64,000 bases of DNA from AWTP1-13 sp963827545 (GCA_963827545.1 CAWHBI010000046.1:154874-218873), one strand, 5' to 3'. Positions 17,951 through 26,996 are shown, counted from the first letter of the stretch. The notes: generated from the sequence alone by a model not told the origin. Program-made: numbers and translations.

Positions 17951-18853
17951 GCGGCAGCCTCGAGACCGGCCGCGGCACATTGCGCGAGCGCCCGGCGCAC
18001 GAGCACGGTAGCCGCATCGAGGCGATAACGGGCGGAGCCACGCACGTCGTCGATGGGCGCCAGCGCGGAAGCCACGTGAGCGGCCGTGACGCGCTCGGCC
18101 AGGCTGTCGCGGGACGCACCGGCAAGCTCGCGCTCCAGGCCCGTCAGCCGCACCGGCACCGCCGAGCAGGCGCCTACGGCAATCGCCACACGCCCCACGC
18201 GCCTATCGGCATCGGCATCCAGCAGCACCGCGACGGAAGCTATGGAGATCACCAGGTAGGCACGCGCGCCGAGCTTCAGGAATGTCGCGCGCGCGCTCGC
18301 GGGCGCCCTCGGCAGGCGCACAGCGATCACCAGCTCGTCCTCCGCCAGCGTTGTCGTGCGATTGCCCGTGATGAACTCCCCGAGCGCCACCGAGCGCCGA
18401 CCCCGCGCGCCCGAGGCGATCTCCACGACCGCATCCAAGGTCAGCAGCGGCGGCACGCCGTCGGCGGCCGGGGAGGCGTTGCAGAGATTGCCGGCGATGG
18501 TGCCGCGGTTCTGCACCTGTGCGCCGCCCACCTCGCGCGCCGCCAGTTTCAGCCCGTCGCAGGCCAGCGGCAGGGCCGCATCGCGGATCTCGTGACCAAG
18601 TCGCCAGCGCTCCAAACGTTATCCCCGCCTCGTCCTGCCGGATGCCCTGCAGCTCCTCGATGCCGGAAATATCGAGCACGTTGCGTGGGCCCGGCTGCAG
18701 CCAGGCCGTGCGCGCCGCCTGGGCCGGAAAGAAATCCGTCCCCCCGGCCAGCACCGTCAGCCGGTCGATCCTGTCGGGGGTGCGGGTGAGCTTCGGGTCG
18801 GCCAGCGCCGCCAGGGCATCGGCCAGCTTGGTCGGCCGCAGGTAGAGTCCCAT
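17947..18853 (-). CDS. FAD-binding subunit of the molybdenum hydroxylase, one frameshift
   Basis: The medium subunit (about 302 codons after correction). The upstream frame starts MGLYLRPTKLADALAAL and contains the flavin motif LAGGTDFFPAQ; the downstream frame contains VQNRGTIAGNLCNASPAADG and ends GLEAAA. They join near 18600, where one extra base separates FGALATWS from RDAALPLACDG. Total length is 3n+1. With an intact partner on either side of the electron path, a sequencing insertion is more likely than gene loss. It is the first gene of the operon. Confidence 0.87.
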
Positions 18854-18904
18854 CGGGCCACGTTCTTGGTTTGCCAATCGAAAAGGAAGGCTAGTGTGTG
18901 ATCG

Positions 18905-19210
18905 AGAAGTCAGTTACATCGGACATGGGGGGGGGGGTGGGAGGCGAGCGGGAGACGTACTCGATGGATGAGAGCGGAGTTGACTGATTGAGGAGCTGGT
19001 GTGAGCTTGGCAGATGAGCGGGTGGGAGGGGGGTTGAAGGAATGGAGAGTGGGGTGTGAGAAGGGGAGTGGGATGTGGAGAGGTGGAGGTTAGAGAGGGG
19101 GGGAGGAGATGGAGAGACGAGATCGCGCGCCGATGAGAGTGAGAGGGCAAAGGGGCCAGGAGCTGAGGACATGGAAAGGAGAAGGGAGGAGTAGAGGTGC
19201 ATGGGATTGG
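18905..19210. other. G/A-rich low-complexity tract
   Basis: Some 300 bases are dominated by G, A and GT runs on the plus strand, starting with a run of eleven G and repeating short words such as GGGAGTGGGATGTGGAGAGG. No coding potential is credible on either strand. It occupies the place where the 5' half of the IS630 transposase should be. Confidence 0.6.
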
Positions 19211-19253
19211 GCGCATAGGGCTGCAGCCTAGAGTAGAGAAGTTAAAGCTGTAG

Positions 19254-19830
19254 TTGATCGCTGTTAGTGGAGAGGTGCGTGATATAGTCGGTCTTTACCT
19301 CGAGAAGAAAGCGAGTGTGCTGTGCGTGGAAGAAAAGAGCAAGTGCAAGCGCTCGACCGCACACAACCACTCCTGCCGATGCGACAGGGACAGGCGAGCG
19401 GCGCACGCACGACACAAGCGGCACGGAACGACATCACTGTTTGCCGCGCTCGATGTGAAGGCCGGCCATCGTCGGCAAGTGCATGCCCGCCACCGCGCAG
19501 CGAGTTCCGCAGTTCCTCGACGAGGTCGAGCGCAATGTGCCGGCCAACCTCGAGCTTCACATCGTCATGGACAACACGACACACACAAAACCAAACTGAT
19601 CCGCGAGGTCGCCAAGCGCCCGCGCTGGCACGTGCACCACGCCAACCCCGCGCGGATCAACAAGTCGAGCGCTCTCGCGCGCGACCGAGCGCGCCCTGAG
19701 ACGAGCCGCCGTCGCCGACCGAAGCGACAACAAAGCCTACATCGAGCCACAAGCCACCCAAACCGTCGATGGACCAAGACCGCCAAGACACCAGACAACC
19801 ATCCAACGCTTCTGCTTCGTACAGAAAACG
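19254..19830 (+). pseudogene. IS630-family transposase remnant
   Basis: Pieces of a DDE_3 transposase occur in order but in different frames: IVGLYLEKKASVLCVEEKSK, then QALDRTQPLLPMRQGQ, RHGTTSLFAALDVKAG, EFRSS with LEVERN-like text, LHIVMDN (catalytic Asp), THKTKLIREVAKRPRWHVHH and finally WTKTAKT with TIQRFC. These match the order of the family from its first catalytic Asp block to the end. At least five shifts and many substitutions make it non-functional. Confidence 0.75.
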
Positions 19831-19905
19831 CAAATGAGACGAATTTCGGATAGGACTAGCGCGCCGTGGTCGACAGAGGCAAGCGCCGCCACTTATCGAT
19901 TCCCC

Positions 19906-20485
19906 TCAGCGCCCCCTCTCCAGCAAACCAGGCAGCATCGGCTCACCGAGCTCAACGCCCTCCAGCGCCAGCAGCCGCTGCTTGGTGTCGGCGCCGCCGA
20001 AGGCGGAGAAGCCGCCGACTTTCCTGCCGCTCGCAAGCACACGATGGCAGGGAATGATGATGGGGATCGGGTTGCGCCCCATCGCCTGCCCGACCGCGCG
20101 CGCCGCGTCGGGGAAGCCTGCCTGCCGCGCCAGCGCGCCGTAGGTGCTGGTCTCGCCCCAGCCGATGCCGCGCGCCTTTTCGTAGATCTGGCGATGGAAA
20201 TCGCTCACTCCGGTCAAGTCGAGCACGACAGGAGAAAAGTCGACCCGCTCGCCGCCAAGGTAACTCTCGATGGCCGCGACTGCGCGCTTGATCCCCGCCG
20301 GCGGCTCGCCCGGACTGGCACTCGCCGATCGCCCCCGCAGCCGCCGCTCGGTCGCGCCGCGGCTCGAACTCGGGCAGCTGCACCCGCGTCAGCCCGCGCT
20401 CGCTCCAGGCCACGCCGACCGCGCCGATTCCCGTGTCGAACAGGTGATAACGCATCGCGGCATCGGCTTCGGTGAGCATGCGCAT
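19906..20485 (-). CDS. ogt: Methylated-DNA--protein-cysteine S-methyltransferase, one frameshift
   Basis: Repairs O6-methylguanine by moving the methyl group to its own cysteine. The acceptor motif IIIPCHRVLASGRKVGGFSA lies in the downstream frame, preceded by the helix-turn-helix GWGETSTYGALARQAGFP. The N-terminal part, MRYHLFDTGIGAVGVAWSER and LTRVQLPE, is in the upstream frame; they join near 20368 and the total length is 3n+1. The ATG at 20485 has AGGAGAAAGG upstream. The ankyrin-protein gene ends 10 bases upstream on the same strand, so the two may be co-transcribed. Confidence 0.88.
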
Positions 20486-20494
20486 GCCTTTCTC

Positions 20495-21155
20495 CTACCT
20501 CTGCTTCGCCTGCGCTGTCATGCGCTTCTTCAAATCCTCCAGCCGAGCAATCAGCTCCTTCGGCAGGCGCCGCGCCCGTGCAATGTCGACCGCATCGCGG
20601 CCGCGCCGGTCCGTAATGGTGGGATCAGCGCCGGCCTCGATCAACAGCTCCAGCGTTCTCAGCCGCTGCAGCCGCGCGGCGTAGAAGATCGGCGTCTCGC
20701 CATGCGCCTTCAAGTTGAGCCGCGGCTTGGCCTCGAGAAGATCGCGGCACAGCACGGCATCGTCGCGCCACACCGCCGCCCACAGCGAATAGCTCGCATC
20801 CGCACCGCGCTTCAAGAGAAACCGCACCAGCGGCAGGTTTCCGCCGCGCGACACCGCGTACCACAGGGGCGTGGCGCGGAAGTCCTCCTCGTCCTCGTCC
20901 ATCGGCACTTCGGATTCGAGGTCCGAGCCGGCATCAAGCAGCGCGGTGACGGTCCTGATGCCGCTCGCCTCGCCCAGCCCCGCGCCGCCGGGCCTTACCG
21001 CACACGCGATGTGCAGCGCCGCGCGGCCCTTCGGATCGGTCGCCGTCAGCAGGCCGGGAGCAGCCGCCACCATCGCCTTCACCGCGGCGAAGTCCCAAGC
21101 CTTCGCCGCCTCGAACAGTGCCGTCTTGGATGGCGGCCTTGCCGTCCGAACTCAT
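20495..21155 (-). CDS. Ankyrin-repeat protein, one frameshift
   Basis: About 220 codons with four ankyrin-like repeats, for example DPKGRAALHIACAV, FRATPLWYAVSRGGNLPLVR with FLLKRGADA, HGETPIFYAARLQRLRTLEL and GADPTITDRRGRDAVDIAR. Ankyrin repeats mediate protein binding; there is no signal peptide or membrane segment. The true start is the ATG at 21155 with GGAGGTCC upstream; an extra base near 21122 separates MSSDGKAAIQD from ALFEAAKAWDFAAVKAMVAA. The length is 3n+1. Partner unknown. Confidence 0.82.
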
Positions 21156-21189
21156 AAAAAGGACCTCCGCTGCTACCGCGCGCCGCACG

Positions 21190-21267
21190 CTAGTGTGGTG
21201 ATCGAGAAGTCCGCAACACCCTGGCGGCTTGGTGATCATGCGGACTTCTCGATCTGAACCACACTAG
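21190..21267. mobile_element. MITE-A, 78 bp (copy 1)
   Basis: It begins CTAGTGTGGTGATCGAGAAG and ends with the near-complement CTTCTCGATCTGAACCACAC plus TAG. Terminal inverted repeats are CTAGTGTGGT / ACCACACTAG, and the inner arms TCGAGAAGTCCGCA / TGCGGACTTCTCGA are exact. A second copy of the same length is at 38701-38778 and a half copy at 18891. The ends suggest mobilisation by an IS630-type transposase. Confidence 0.85.
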
Positions 21268-21643
21268 AATTGTTATTTTGCCAGGGCGTGTACTCAATTT
21301 GTGAGGACCGCTCAGATACTCGCCAGAATCGGGCTCCACGTCTGTTGCTAGGTGTACATCGGAAATGCTGTGCTACTGAGAGACTTACCGCTTTTGACCC
21401 GATGCAACTCGCGACCGAAGGCTCCGCATGTGTGGCGGCCCTTCATTCTATCCTGCGCGACGAAGCTAATTTCTGATCTAGATGTTGCGTATAGCGATTA
21501 ATTGAATGATTCTGCATCGTTTCCAGTGATGCATCTGAGGACGATCCTGAGGAAGATCGGTCATCATGACAAGATAGCATCAGAGCTTGGCGAGCAATCG
21601 TAGCCGACGCGCGGGGGCTGCAATGTGTAACGCTAATGTACGT
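21268..21643. other. AT-richer gap, nothing assigned
   Basis: About 375 bases of lower GC content than the surroundings. I see no motif-bearing frame. The first bases (AATTGTTATTTTGC) match the flank of the second MITE-A copy (AATCATTATTTTGC), so the element or its target context may extend 14 bases further than its palindrome. Confidence 0.4.
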
Positions 21644-24240
21644 ATGTATTTCTTTCTCGGTTGGCTGCTTAGCGCGCATATGTGCTTGGCGGCATTCGGA
21701 TCGGCCCGGGCCAGGCGCCGGAATTCGTGGCGCCGCGCGTACGATCGCTGACATCACGGCTATTCTCGACAAGGAGAAGCCTAACTCGCGATCTCGCGAA
21801 GAACAAGGCGGCAGCGAACGCGCAGCCGCGCGCGGCGCAGCTCAGCCGCGCTGTTCAATTCTACCTCAGCGCGGCGGGCTCTCCGGGGCTCGGCTCTTAG
21901 CTGAGGCGCGTGAGGATGTCGAGCGCGCAGTCAAGTCTGGGCAGGGCCATGTCGAGCACCGGGAGCTACTGAAGGCCGAATGTTCAGTGTTCTTCAGCAT
22001 CTGAATGCCAGGGAGTTCAAGATTGCGCGCGAGCTGCTGTGCACGATTGAGCGGGACGTCGACAATGCTCCGTATGACAGGGGTAGCTTGTTCACGATCT
22101 ATCGGCAGACGATCGTGCTCGTCGCTCGCGGCGACTTGCGCAGCTGAGGGCTATTGAGACGTCAGCATCACTGTTTGTCGAAGCCGAGGCTGGCCCAAGC
22201 TTTTCGTAGCGCCTGGGAAGCGGACGTCGAGCGCGCAAAGGCCATAATCGCCGATGCGAGGGGCGCGCGAGCTGAACTCGCCATGGCCGCTCGACACGCT
22301 GGTGAAAGATACGATCGTCAAGTTGCCGAGCTGGCCTGAGCGCACACTAGCAAGGAGCAGATCGAGAACCGGATCGACATAGAGATCGCCCGCGCGACGC
22401 TCTAAAGCGCTCCACGGCCGGCGGCGGAGACTGAGGGCACGTTCGCCCGCCGCGAGCGCAAGGCGCAGGGAAAGTACGCGGTGAACACCGCCAACTTGAT
22501 TGAGTATCTGGCTTTTGTGGTCTCGCTGCAGCGCCGCTACGCGGAAGCAGAGCAGCTCTGCGAACACGCTCGAAATCAGGCGGACCGTTGGCGTGACAGC
22601 AAATGCGTAGGCTATCGTCGGCAACCTCGGCGCCTGTCGCCGCTCGCCACCTGCAGCTGCGACAGCAGGATACAGCCAAGCTCGACGCCGAGATCGTTCA
22701 ATTCTTCACTCCTGAAGCGCAACGCGCCAGCTCTACGAGCTCGACGCACCGGGCCTTTCGCTGCTGACGGGCCGCCCAACGATGGCGTCGCCGCGGCGCA
22801 CACTGCGGTAGCGCGCGAATTCGAGCTTCGCGATGCTCACCCTCCCGTTGTTCATCCTCGGCCGCTTGCATCGGGACGCCGAGGCCGGCCGCCATTCTGA
22901 AGCGCTGGCGAGTTAGGAAATCGTGGGACACTGCTGGCGGCGACAAGCCGACCATTGGAGAACTGGGGTAGCAAGCGCAAGCTCGCTCGCGACGTGATCG
23001 ACGGCGATAGCGCGTACTGCTACGCGCCGTCAGCAGCCGGCCGACGCGCCAGCGAGACGTTCCGGCTGATCGACGCTGTGCGCGGCGCTCGGCGCAGCAG
23101 GCCGTCTCCGCTCCGCCGCTCGCTGGTGGCCCGACAGGCGCTTGCGATCCGTCGGCGACGGCAGAGACATGAGGCGCGCCGGCCGCAACGCCTGCTGAGC
23201 AGAACGGGCGAGAGCGACACGGCGCGGCGACGCCACGAGACAAGAGAGCGCGGGCGCGCGGACGCGCGCCGAGATCCCCGCCGCCGACACGCCGAGCAGA
23301 CCAGCCCGACGGGGCAGAGCGCGCCGCGGCGGCGAGGCGCGGCCACGGCGCGAAGAGCCGTAAGGCGGCCAAAGACGGCCGAGGGCGCCGCCACGACGCG
23401 CGACGGGGGCGGACAGCGATACCACGAACGCCGGAGCAAGGGTCTGGAGCTAGATGTCGAGACAAGCCAACAAACCTGAGTCGAAGCCCGATCTATATGA
23501 TGAGCCCTGAGCGGTCAGGCCGGCTGGAAGGATGCCAAGCGCGACCAAACGCGCGCAGAGCGACCGCTGAGGCATGCCGCGCAGCGCGACACGCCGTACG
23601 CCACGAACCTGCCGCCGCCACGTAGAGCCGGCGCGCGCCGCCGCGACGCCCACCGCGAGCACCTAACCCTCACCAAGCCGCTACCGCCGCCTCGATCCGC
23701 GCAGCCAACGCCCTGCGACCCGCACGCGAGACGGCACTACCCTCGAGGTCGCCGCACGAGACAAGCGACCGCTGCGCCGCCGCGCTCCGGCCAGGACCGA
23801 CCAGATCGACAGCGCCGACCTCGCTCTCGCCGCGGCTGCCCGACACCGCCGACGAGTGAAAGCCGTCGCGCAAGCGCTGCGCGTACCCGGCGCAGTGATC
23901 GGGCAAGGCGGCACAGCGGCCCCGCGACGCCGCACCCGCCGCCGCCTGCCGCGAGCTCACGTACACCGGATGGCGTCACGCCCGAAGGCCCGACCGAGGC
24001 CCCGTGGGAGCCAGTCGACCGACGGGTCGCGAGCGCCCGGCGCCCCCGCGAGCCGGCCCGCGCCCCCGCGCGCGCCCCCCCCGCCCCCGCACCCCGACCC
24101 CGCCCCGCCCCGCGCCGCGGCGCCGATGATGCGGGCGAACGCCGCCACCCCCCCCCCCCCCCCCCCCCCCCACCCACCCCCCCCCCCGCCCCCCCCTGGC
24201 ACTCGCCCCGTGTGTCGAGCCACCCACGTCCGTTGCCGGA
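21644..24240 (+). pseudogene. Decayed TPR/CHAT-type exported protein gene
   Basis: An ATG at 21644 opens MYFFLGWLLSAHMCLAAFGS, a signal peptide. Three alternating frames then give GPGQAPEFVAP, RTIADITAILDKEKPN, LAKNKAAANAQP, VQFYL, GGLSGARLLAEAREDVERAV, REFKIARELLCTIERDVDNA and later YAVNTANLIEYLAFVVSLQR with RYAEAEQLCEHARNQADRW. This order matches rhizobial exported TPR proteins that end in a CHAT protease domain. Support is good to about 22640. Beyond that only scraps remain (for instance VKAVAQALRVP near 23860) in increasingly GC-rich, scrambled-looking sequence, so the 3' limit is a guess. Dozens of lesions rule out a working gene if the sequence is accurate. Confidence 0.6.
24146..24196. 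repeat. Poly-C tract
   Basis: About 50 bases that are almost all C, including an unbroken run of more than 20. It follows a C-rich approach from 24050. Such a tract is unusual in a bacterial chromosome and hard to sequence; it may be an artefact. Confidence 0.8.
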
Positions 24241-24311
24241 GCTTCAACTGCCGTGGCGAGCCATGACCTTGGGTTGGCACAAGCGAAACCGCATCTCGTA
24301 TGAGCACACGT

Positions 24312-24385
24312 CTAGCGTCCTTTCGATCGCGAAGTTCGCCCGACATTTGCGGCACATGGTGACGAACTTCGCGATCGGGACGCTA
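24312..24385. mobile_element. MITE-B, 74 bp (copy 1)
   Basis: It starts CTAGCGTCCTTTCGATCGCG and ends CGCGATCGGGACGCTAG. The arms CGATCGCGAAGTTCG / CGAACTTCGCGATCG are exact and enclose about 25 bases. The second copy (38792-38865) has the same length. The terminal CTAG supplies the TAG stop codon of the SRPBCC gene that reads in from the right. Confidence 0.85.
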
Positions 24386-24790
24386 GCCGCTCTTTGCCGC
24401 CCGCTCCAGCGTCTGCTTGGTGAGGGCGATGCTCTGCTCCATCATCGCGCCCGCCGGCCCCGCGATCTCGTTGGGCAGGATGTCGGCGATCCACACCAGG
24501 CGGCTCCTGCCCTCGCCTTCGGCAATGACCTGCATCGATCCATTGTGGTGCTTCACCTGCCCGCCGACCGCGGCCCATACGAAGCGGCGCGCCTCTTCGT
24601 CGATGTCGACGATCAACTCGCGCAGCACCAGCCCGCTGGCAAACGTGACGATCCTGGCATCGCCGTCCATCTTCGTGTCGATGATGAAGCCCGGTGCCAT
24701 GCGCCGATGCACCGCCCCCACATCGCGCACCGCGTCCCACACATCCTCAGGGCGCGCCTCGATCACGATTTCCTTGCGGATGGAAGCCAT
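24383..24790 (-). CDS. SRPBCC (START-like) family protein
   Basis: A 135-residue protein, MASIRKEIVIEARPEDVWDA onward, with the typical opening strand and helix of the polyketide-cyclase/START fold and WIADILPNEIAGPAGAMMEQ with LTKQTLERAA forming the long C-terminal helix that closes the hydrophobic pocket. It probably binds a small hydrophobic ligand; which one is unknown. The ATG at 24790 has AGGAGACG upstream. The stop codon lies in the end of MITE-B, so the element may have trimmed or replaced the original terminus. It is followed upstream by two same-strand genes that may form an operon. Confidence 0.82.
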   Translation of the reverse strand: MASIRKEIVIEARPEDVWDAVRDVGAVHRRMAPGFIIDTKMDGDARIVTFASGLVLRELIVDIDEEARRFVWAAVGGQVKHHNGSMQVIAEGEGRSRLVWIADILPNEIAGPAGAMMEQSIALTKQTLERAAKSG

Positions 24791-24813
24791 TTGTCCGTCT
24801 CCTGTTGTCTTGC

Positions 24814-25356
24814 TCAGGCTGCAACCTTGCGGCGGGCGAAGAATTCCACAACCAGCCGCCAGGTCGCGCCCTTGTCGGCCGACACCTCGCCGCGCCAGCG
24901 GAACGAATGGGCGGTGATCTCCGAAAAGCTCCAGCGGATCTGACGGCCCTCGGGGTCGGCGCCGAGCTGCACGATGTCGTCGCCCTGCTTGCGGCCGATC
25001 ATGCTGAGGTAGGTCTGCGTGACCGGATCGGTCCACTGGATGTGCCAGGCGTCGATCCTGGGGTCGTAGACGCGCAAGGTCGTGCCGTAGGAGTTCACGT
25101 TGGTTGCGGCATCGCCGGTGCGGCCGGGCCCGCGCGGCGGTACGATCCATACGTCCTGGATCGCGCGGCCCTCCAGCGCCCAGCCGAAGTGCCATTCGCC
25201 GGGCCGGCGCCGCTCTCTGCCGTTCTCCAGGAAGCCGGTGACTTCGAGGTCCCAGGAGCCGATGAGCCAGCCGTACAGGTCCATGTTGGCGCCGCGATCG
25301 GCCGAAGGCCCGTCGGCGTGCAGCGCATCGAGGGACGCGTTTGCAGTGGTGCTCAT
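24814..25356 (-). CDS. Conserved hypothetical protein, DUF1579-like beta-barrel
   Basis: A 180-residue soluble protein. After a short polar leader it reads LYGWLIGSWDLEVTGFLENG, EWHFGWALEGRAIQDVWIVP and FSEITAHSFRWRGEVSADKG with TWRLVVEFFARR. The GSWDLEV opening and regular beta strands resemble DUF1579/lipocalin-like proteins found next to VOC and START-fold genes. The function is unknown. It starts 23 bases upstream of the SRPBCC gene on the same strand and 11 bases downstream of the VOC gene, so these three are likely co-transcribed. Confidence 0.7.
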   Translation of the reverse strand: MSTTANASLDALHADGPSADRGANMDLYGWLIGSWDLEVTGFLENGRERRRPGEWHFGWALEGRAIQDVWIVPPRGPGRTGDAATNVNSYGTTLRVYDPRIDAWHIQWTDPVTQTYLSMIGRKQGDDIVQLGADPEGRQIRWSFSEITAHSFRWRGEVSADKGATWRLVVEFFARRKVAA

Positions 25357-25367
25357 GGTGCCGGCCC

Positions 25368-25745
25368 TTACGCTTTCTCGCCGCAATAGGCTTCGATGCG
25401 GTAGCCGTCGGGATCGACCACGTAGCCGGCGTAGTAGCTGGGGCCGTAGTCGCCGCGAATGCCGGGCTTGCCGTTGTCGCGCCCACCCGCCCGCAGCGCC
25501 GCCGCATGGAAGGCATCGACGCTCTTGCGCGTGGGCGCATCGAAGCAGAAGTGCAGGCCCGACTTCTGGTCGGCGGGCACCGGCTTTTCCGATGTGCCGA
25601 TCCAGAGCGCGACCGTGTCGCTCCCGTAGCCGAGCGACCCTGGCGACTGGCTCAGGCACTTGTAGCCCAGGGGTTTCAGCGCCGCGTCGTAGAACCGCTT
25701 GGCCTTGGCGATATCGCCAACGCCAATCGAAACGTGATTGAGCAT
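25368..25745 (-). CDS. VOC-family (glyoxalase-like) protein
   Basis: A 125-residue protein with two beta-alpha-beta-beta-beta repeats: MLNHVSIGVGDIAKAKRFYD ... GYGSDTVALWIG and SGLHFCFDAPTRKSVDAFHA ... GYVVDPDGYRIEAYCGEKA. Likely metal ligands are His4, His near 68 and Glu near 120. Substrates in the family range from methylglyoxal adducts to antibiotics, so none is assigned. It is the first gene of the apparent VOC/hypothetical/SRPBCC operon. Confidence 0.87.
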   Translation of the reverse strand: MLNHVSIGVGDIAKAKRFYDAALKPLGYKCLSQSPGSLGYGSDTVALWIGTSEKPVPADQKSGLHFCFDAPTRKSVDAFHAAALRAGGRDNGKPGIRGDYGPSYYAGYVVDPDGYRIEAYCGEKA

Positions 25746-25826
25746 GTGTGGTCTCCTGTCCGTATCGAACGGGGGCCACTGTGGCGGAGACGGCTCGTGC
25801 AGACTTGGCGAAAATTGCTCTCTCTT

Positions 25827-25969
25827 CCCCCTCTCCCCGCTTGCGGGGAGAGGGGCGGGGTGAGGGCGACCCGAAAACCGTCCGAGCTTTGTGCCGCCCC
25901 TCACATCCCGCTCTCCCGTCGCGCTGAAAGCCGCCTTCGGCACGACGCTGAAGAAGCATGGGGAGAGGG
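25827..25969. repeat. Palindromic repeat R1, interrupted copy
   Basis: The left hairpin CCCCCTCTCCCCGCTTGCGG with its arm GGAGAGGGGCGGGGTGAGGG is complete (25827-25866). The right hairpin begins GCCCCTCACATCCCGCTCTC but its loop is expanded by about 40 bases (25917-25957) before GGGGAGAGGG resumes. It lies between the VOC gene and the AraC gene. Confidence 0.75.
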
Positions 25970-25978
25970 AACAGGCTT

Positions 25979-26875
25979 TCACGCCGCAGCGCGGAAGCCG
26001 CGCGGGGAGGTGCCGAACTCGGCGCGAAAGCTGCGCACGAAGTTGGAGAGATCCTCGAACCCGACGTCGAGGGCGATGTCGGTGATCCGTTCGCCGCCCG
26101 TCGCCAGCCGCTGCGCCGCCTCGCGCAGGCGCGCCCGCAGCAGCCACTGGTGCGGCGTGACACCCGTCACGCGCTTGAAAGTGCGCAGGAAATGATAGGG
26201 GCTGAGGTTTGCCACGCGCGCCAGGTCGGCGACCGTGTGCTGGCTGGCGATGCGGCTCGCCAGGTAGCGCAGCACCCTGGCGATGCGCGCGTGCTGCCCG
26301 GGTGGGGCGGACGTGCCGACACGCACCTGGCCCGCGGTCTGAACCGCCGCTCCCGCCAGCTCCAGCGCGATCTCCTCGAGCTGGTCAGGCTGCTCCATCG
26401 CCGCCTTGGCACGCGCCGTCACCCGCGCAAGGCCCCGCAACGGCGGCAGCGCGTTGCGGCTGAATGCGACGCCCGAGGCGCCCGCATCGTGCACCAGCCT
26501 CTCGAACAGCTCGGGCCCGAAACGGAACGACAGGCACCGGTCGCCCTCGCCGTGGTGGTGTGAGCACTCGTAGTCCTGGCCGGCGCTGCCCAGGAACAGC
26601 GACCCGGGCGACAGAAGCGACACCCCGTGTGCGCTGCGGCAGGCGAACGTCCCGGCCAGCACGAGCGAGATGGAGGCAACGTCGTGACGCTCCTCGAAGG
26701 CCGTATCGCGCGGCCCGCAGGTGCACACGAAATCGTTGGCGCACCAGCCTTCTCCCGCTGCCAGCGTCCTCCTGCTGACGGCGCCCGCCGCACCCGTCGC
26801 GGCTTTCTGCGCGAGCGCGCTGGCGAGCGGGTCGAAACGAGAGGTGCACACCGCGCCGCGACAGCTCTCTGTCAT
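25979..26875 (-). CDS. AraC-family transcriptional regulator
   Basis: A 298-residue regulator. The C-terminal two-helix-turn-helix domain is HTVADLARVANLSPYHFLRT and ITDIALDVGFEDLSNFVRSF, ending FGTSPRGFR. The N-terminal part is a cupin-like sensor (DVASISLVLAGTFACRS ... PGSLFLGSAGQDYECSHHHG). The ATG at 26875 is preferred, with GAGGG upstream; an ATG at 26896 would place the start inside a repeated AACCATC motif. It diverges from the CGNR gene across a palindromic operator region, so the two probably share control. Confidence 0.85.
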   Translation of the reverse strand: MTESCRGAVCTSRFDPLASALAQKAATGAAGAVSRRTLAAGEGWCANDFVCTCGPRDTAFEERHDVASISLVLAGTFACRSAHGVSLLSPGSLFLGSAGQDYECSHHHGEGDRCLSFRFGPELFERLVHDAGASGVAFSRNALPPLRGLARVTARAKAAMEQPDQLEEIALELAGAAVQTAGQVRVGTSAPPGQHARIARVLRYLASRIASQHTVADLARVANLSPYHFLRTFKRVTGVTPHQWLLRARLREAAQRLATGGERITDIALDVGFEDLSNFVRSFRAEFGTSPRGFRAAA

Positions 26876-26890
26876 GGGCCAACGCCCTCT

Positions 26891-26953
26891 AACCATCTTG
26901 CTGGTGTCAACTCGTAAGTGGCTGTATGCTGTCTGTCAACCATCATGATGGTT
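26891..26953. promoter_or_regulatory. Palindromic operator pair between AraC and CGNR genes
   Basis: A perfect 16-bp palindrome, AACCATCATGATGGTT, occupies 26938-26953. An imperfect version, AACCATCTTGCTGGTG, lies 47 bp to the left at 26891-26906. Both sit between divergent regulator-like genes. They are likely binding sites for a dimeric regulator; whether that is the CGNR or the AraC protein is not shown by the sequence. Confidence 0.65.
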
Positions 26954-26996
26954 AGAATCGCTATTCTCCTGACACCGCCCACGGCTCCGCCCATCC

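Larger units (their letters stand above)
18891..19858 (+). mobile_element. Degraded IS630-family element
   Basis: The left boundary at 18891 reads CTAGTGTGTGATCGAGAAGTCA, nearly the first 22 bases of the MITE-like elements at 21190 and 38701. The right side near 19855 ends GACTAG. Inside are a G-rich low-complexity stretch (18905-19210) and the remains of a DDE transposase gene (19254-19830). IS630 elements insert at TA, often in CTAG, which fits both ends. The exact borders are inferred. Confidence 0.55.

Noticed and set aside
15151..18853. CO dehydrogenase (coxMSL)
   Set aside because: The large subunit lacks the AYRCSFR active-site loop and has GAFRGFG instead.
18891..19216. Serine/proline-rich frames on the minus strand
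   Set aside because: They are translations of the G/A-rich tract and contain only low-complexity peptide.
22955..24355. Several long arginine-rich frames on both strands
   Set aside because: They arise from extremely GC-rich, low-complexity DNA and show no motif or start signal.
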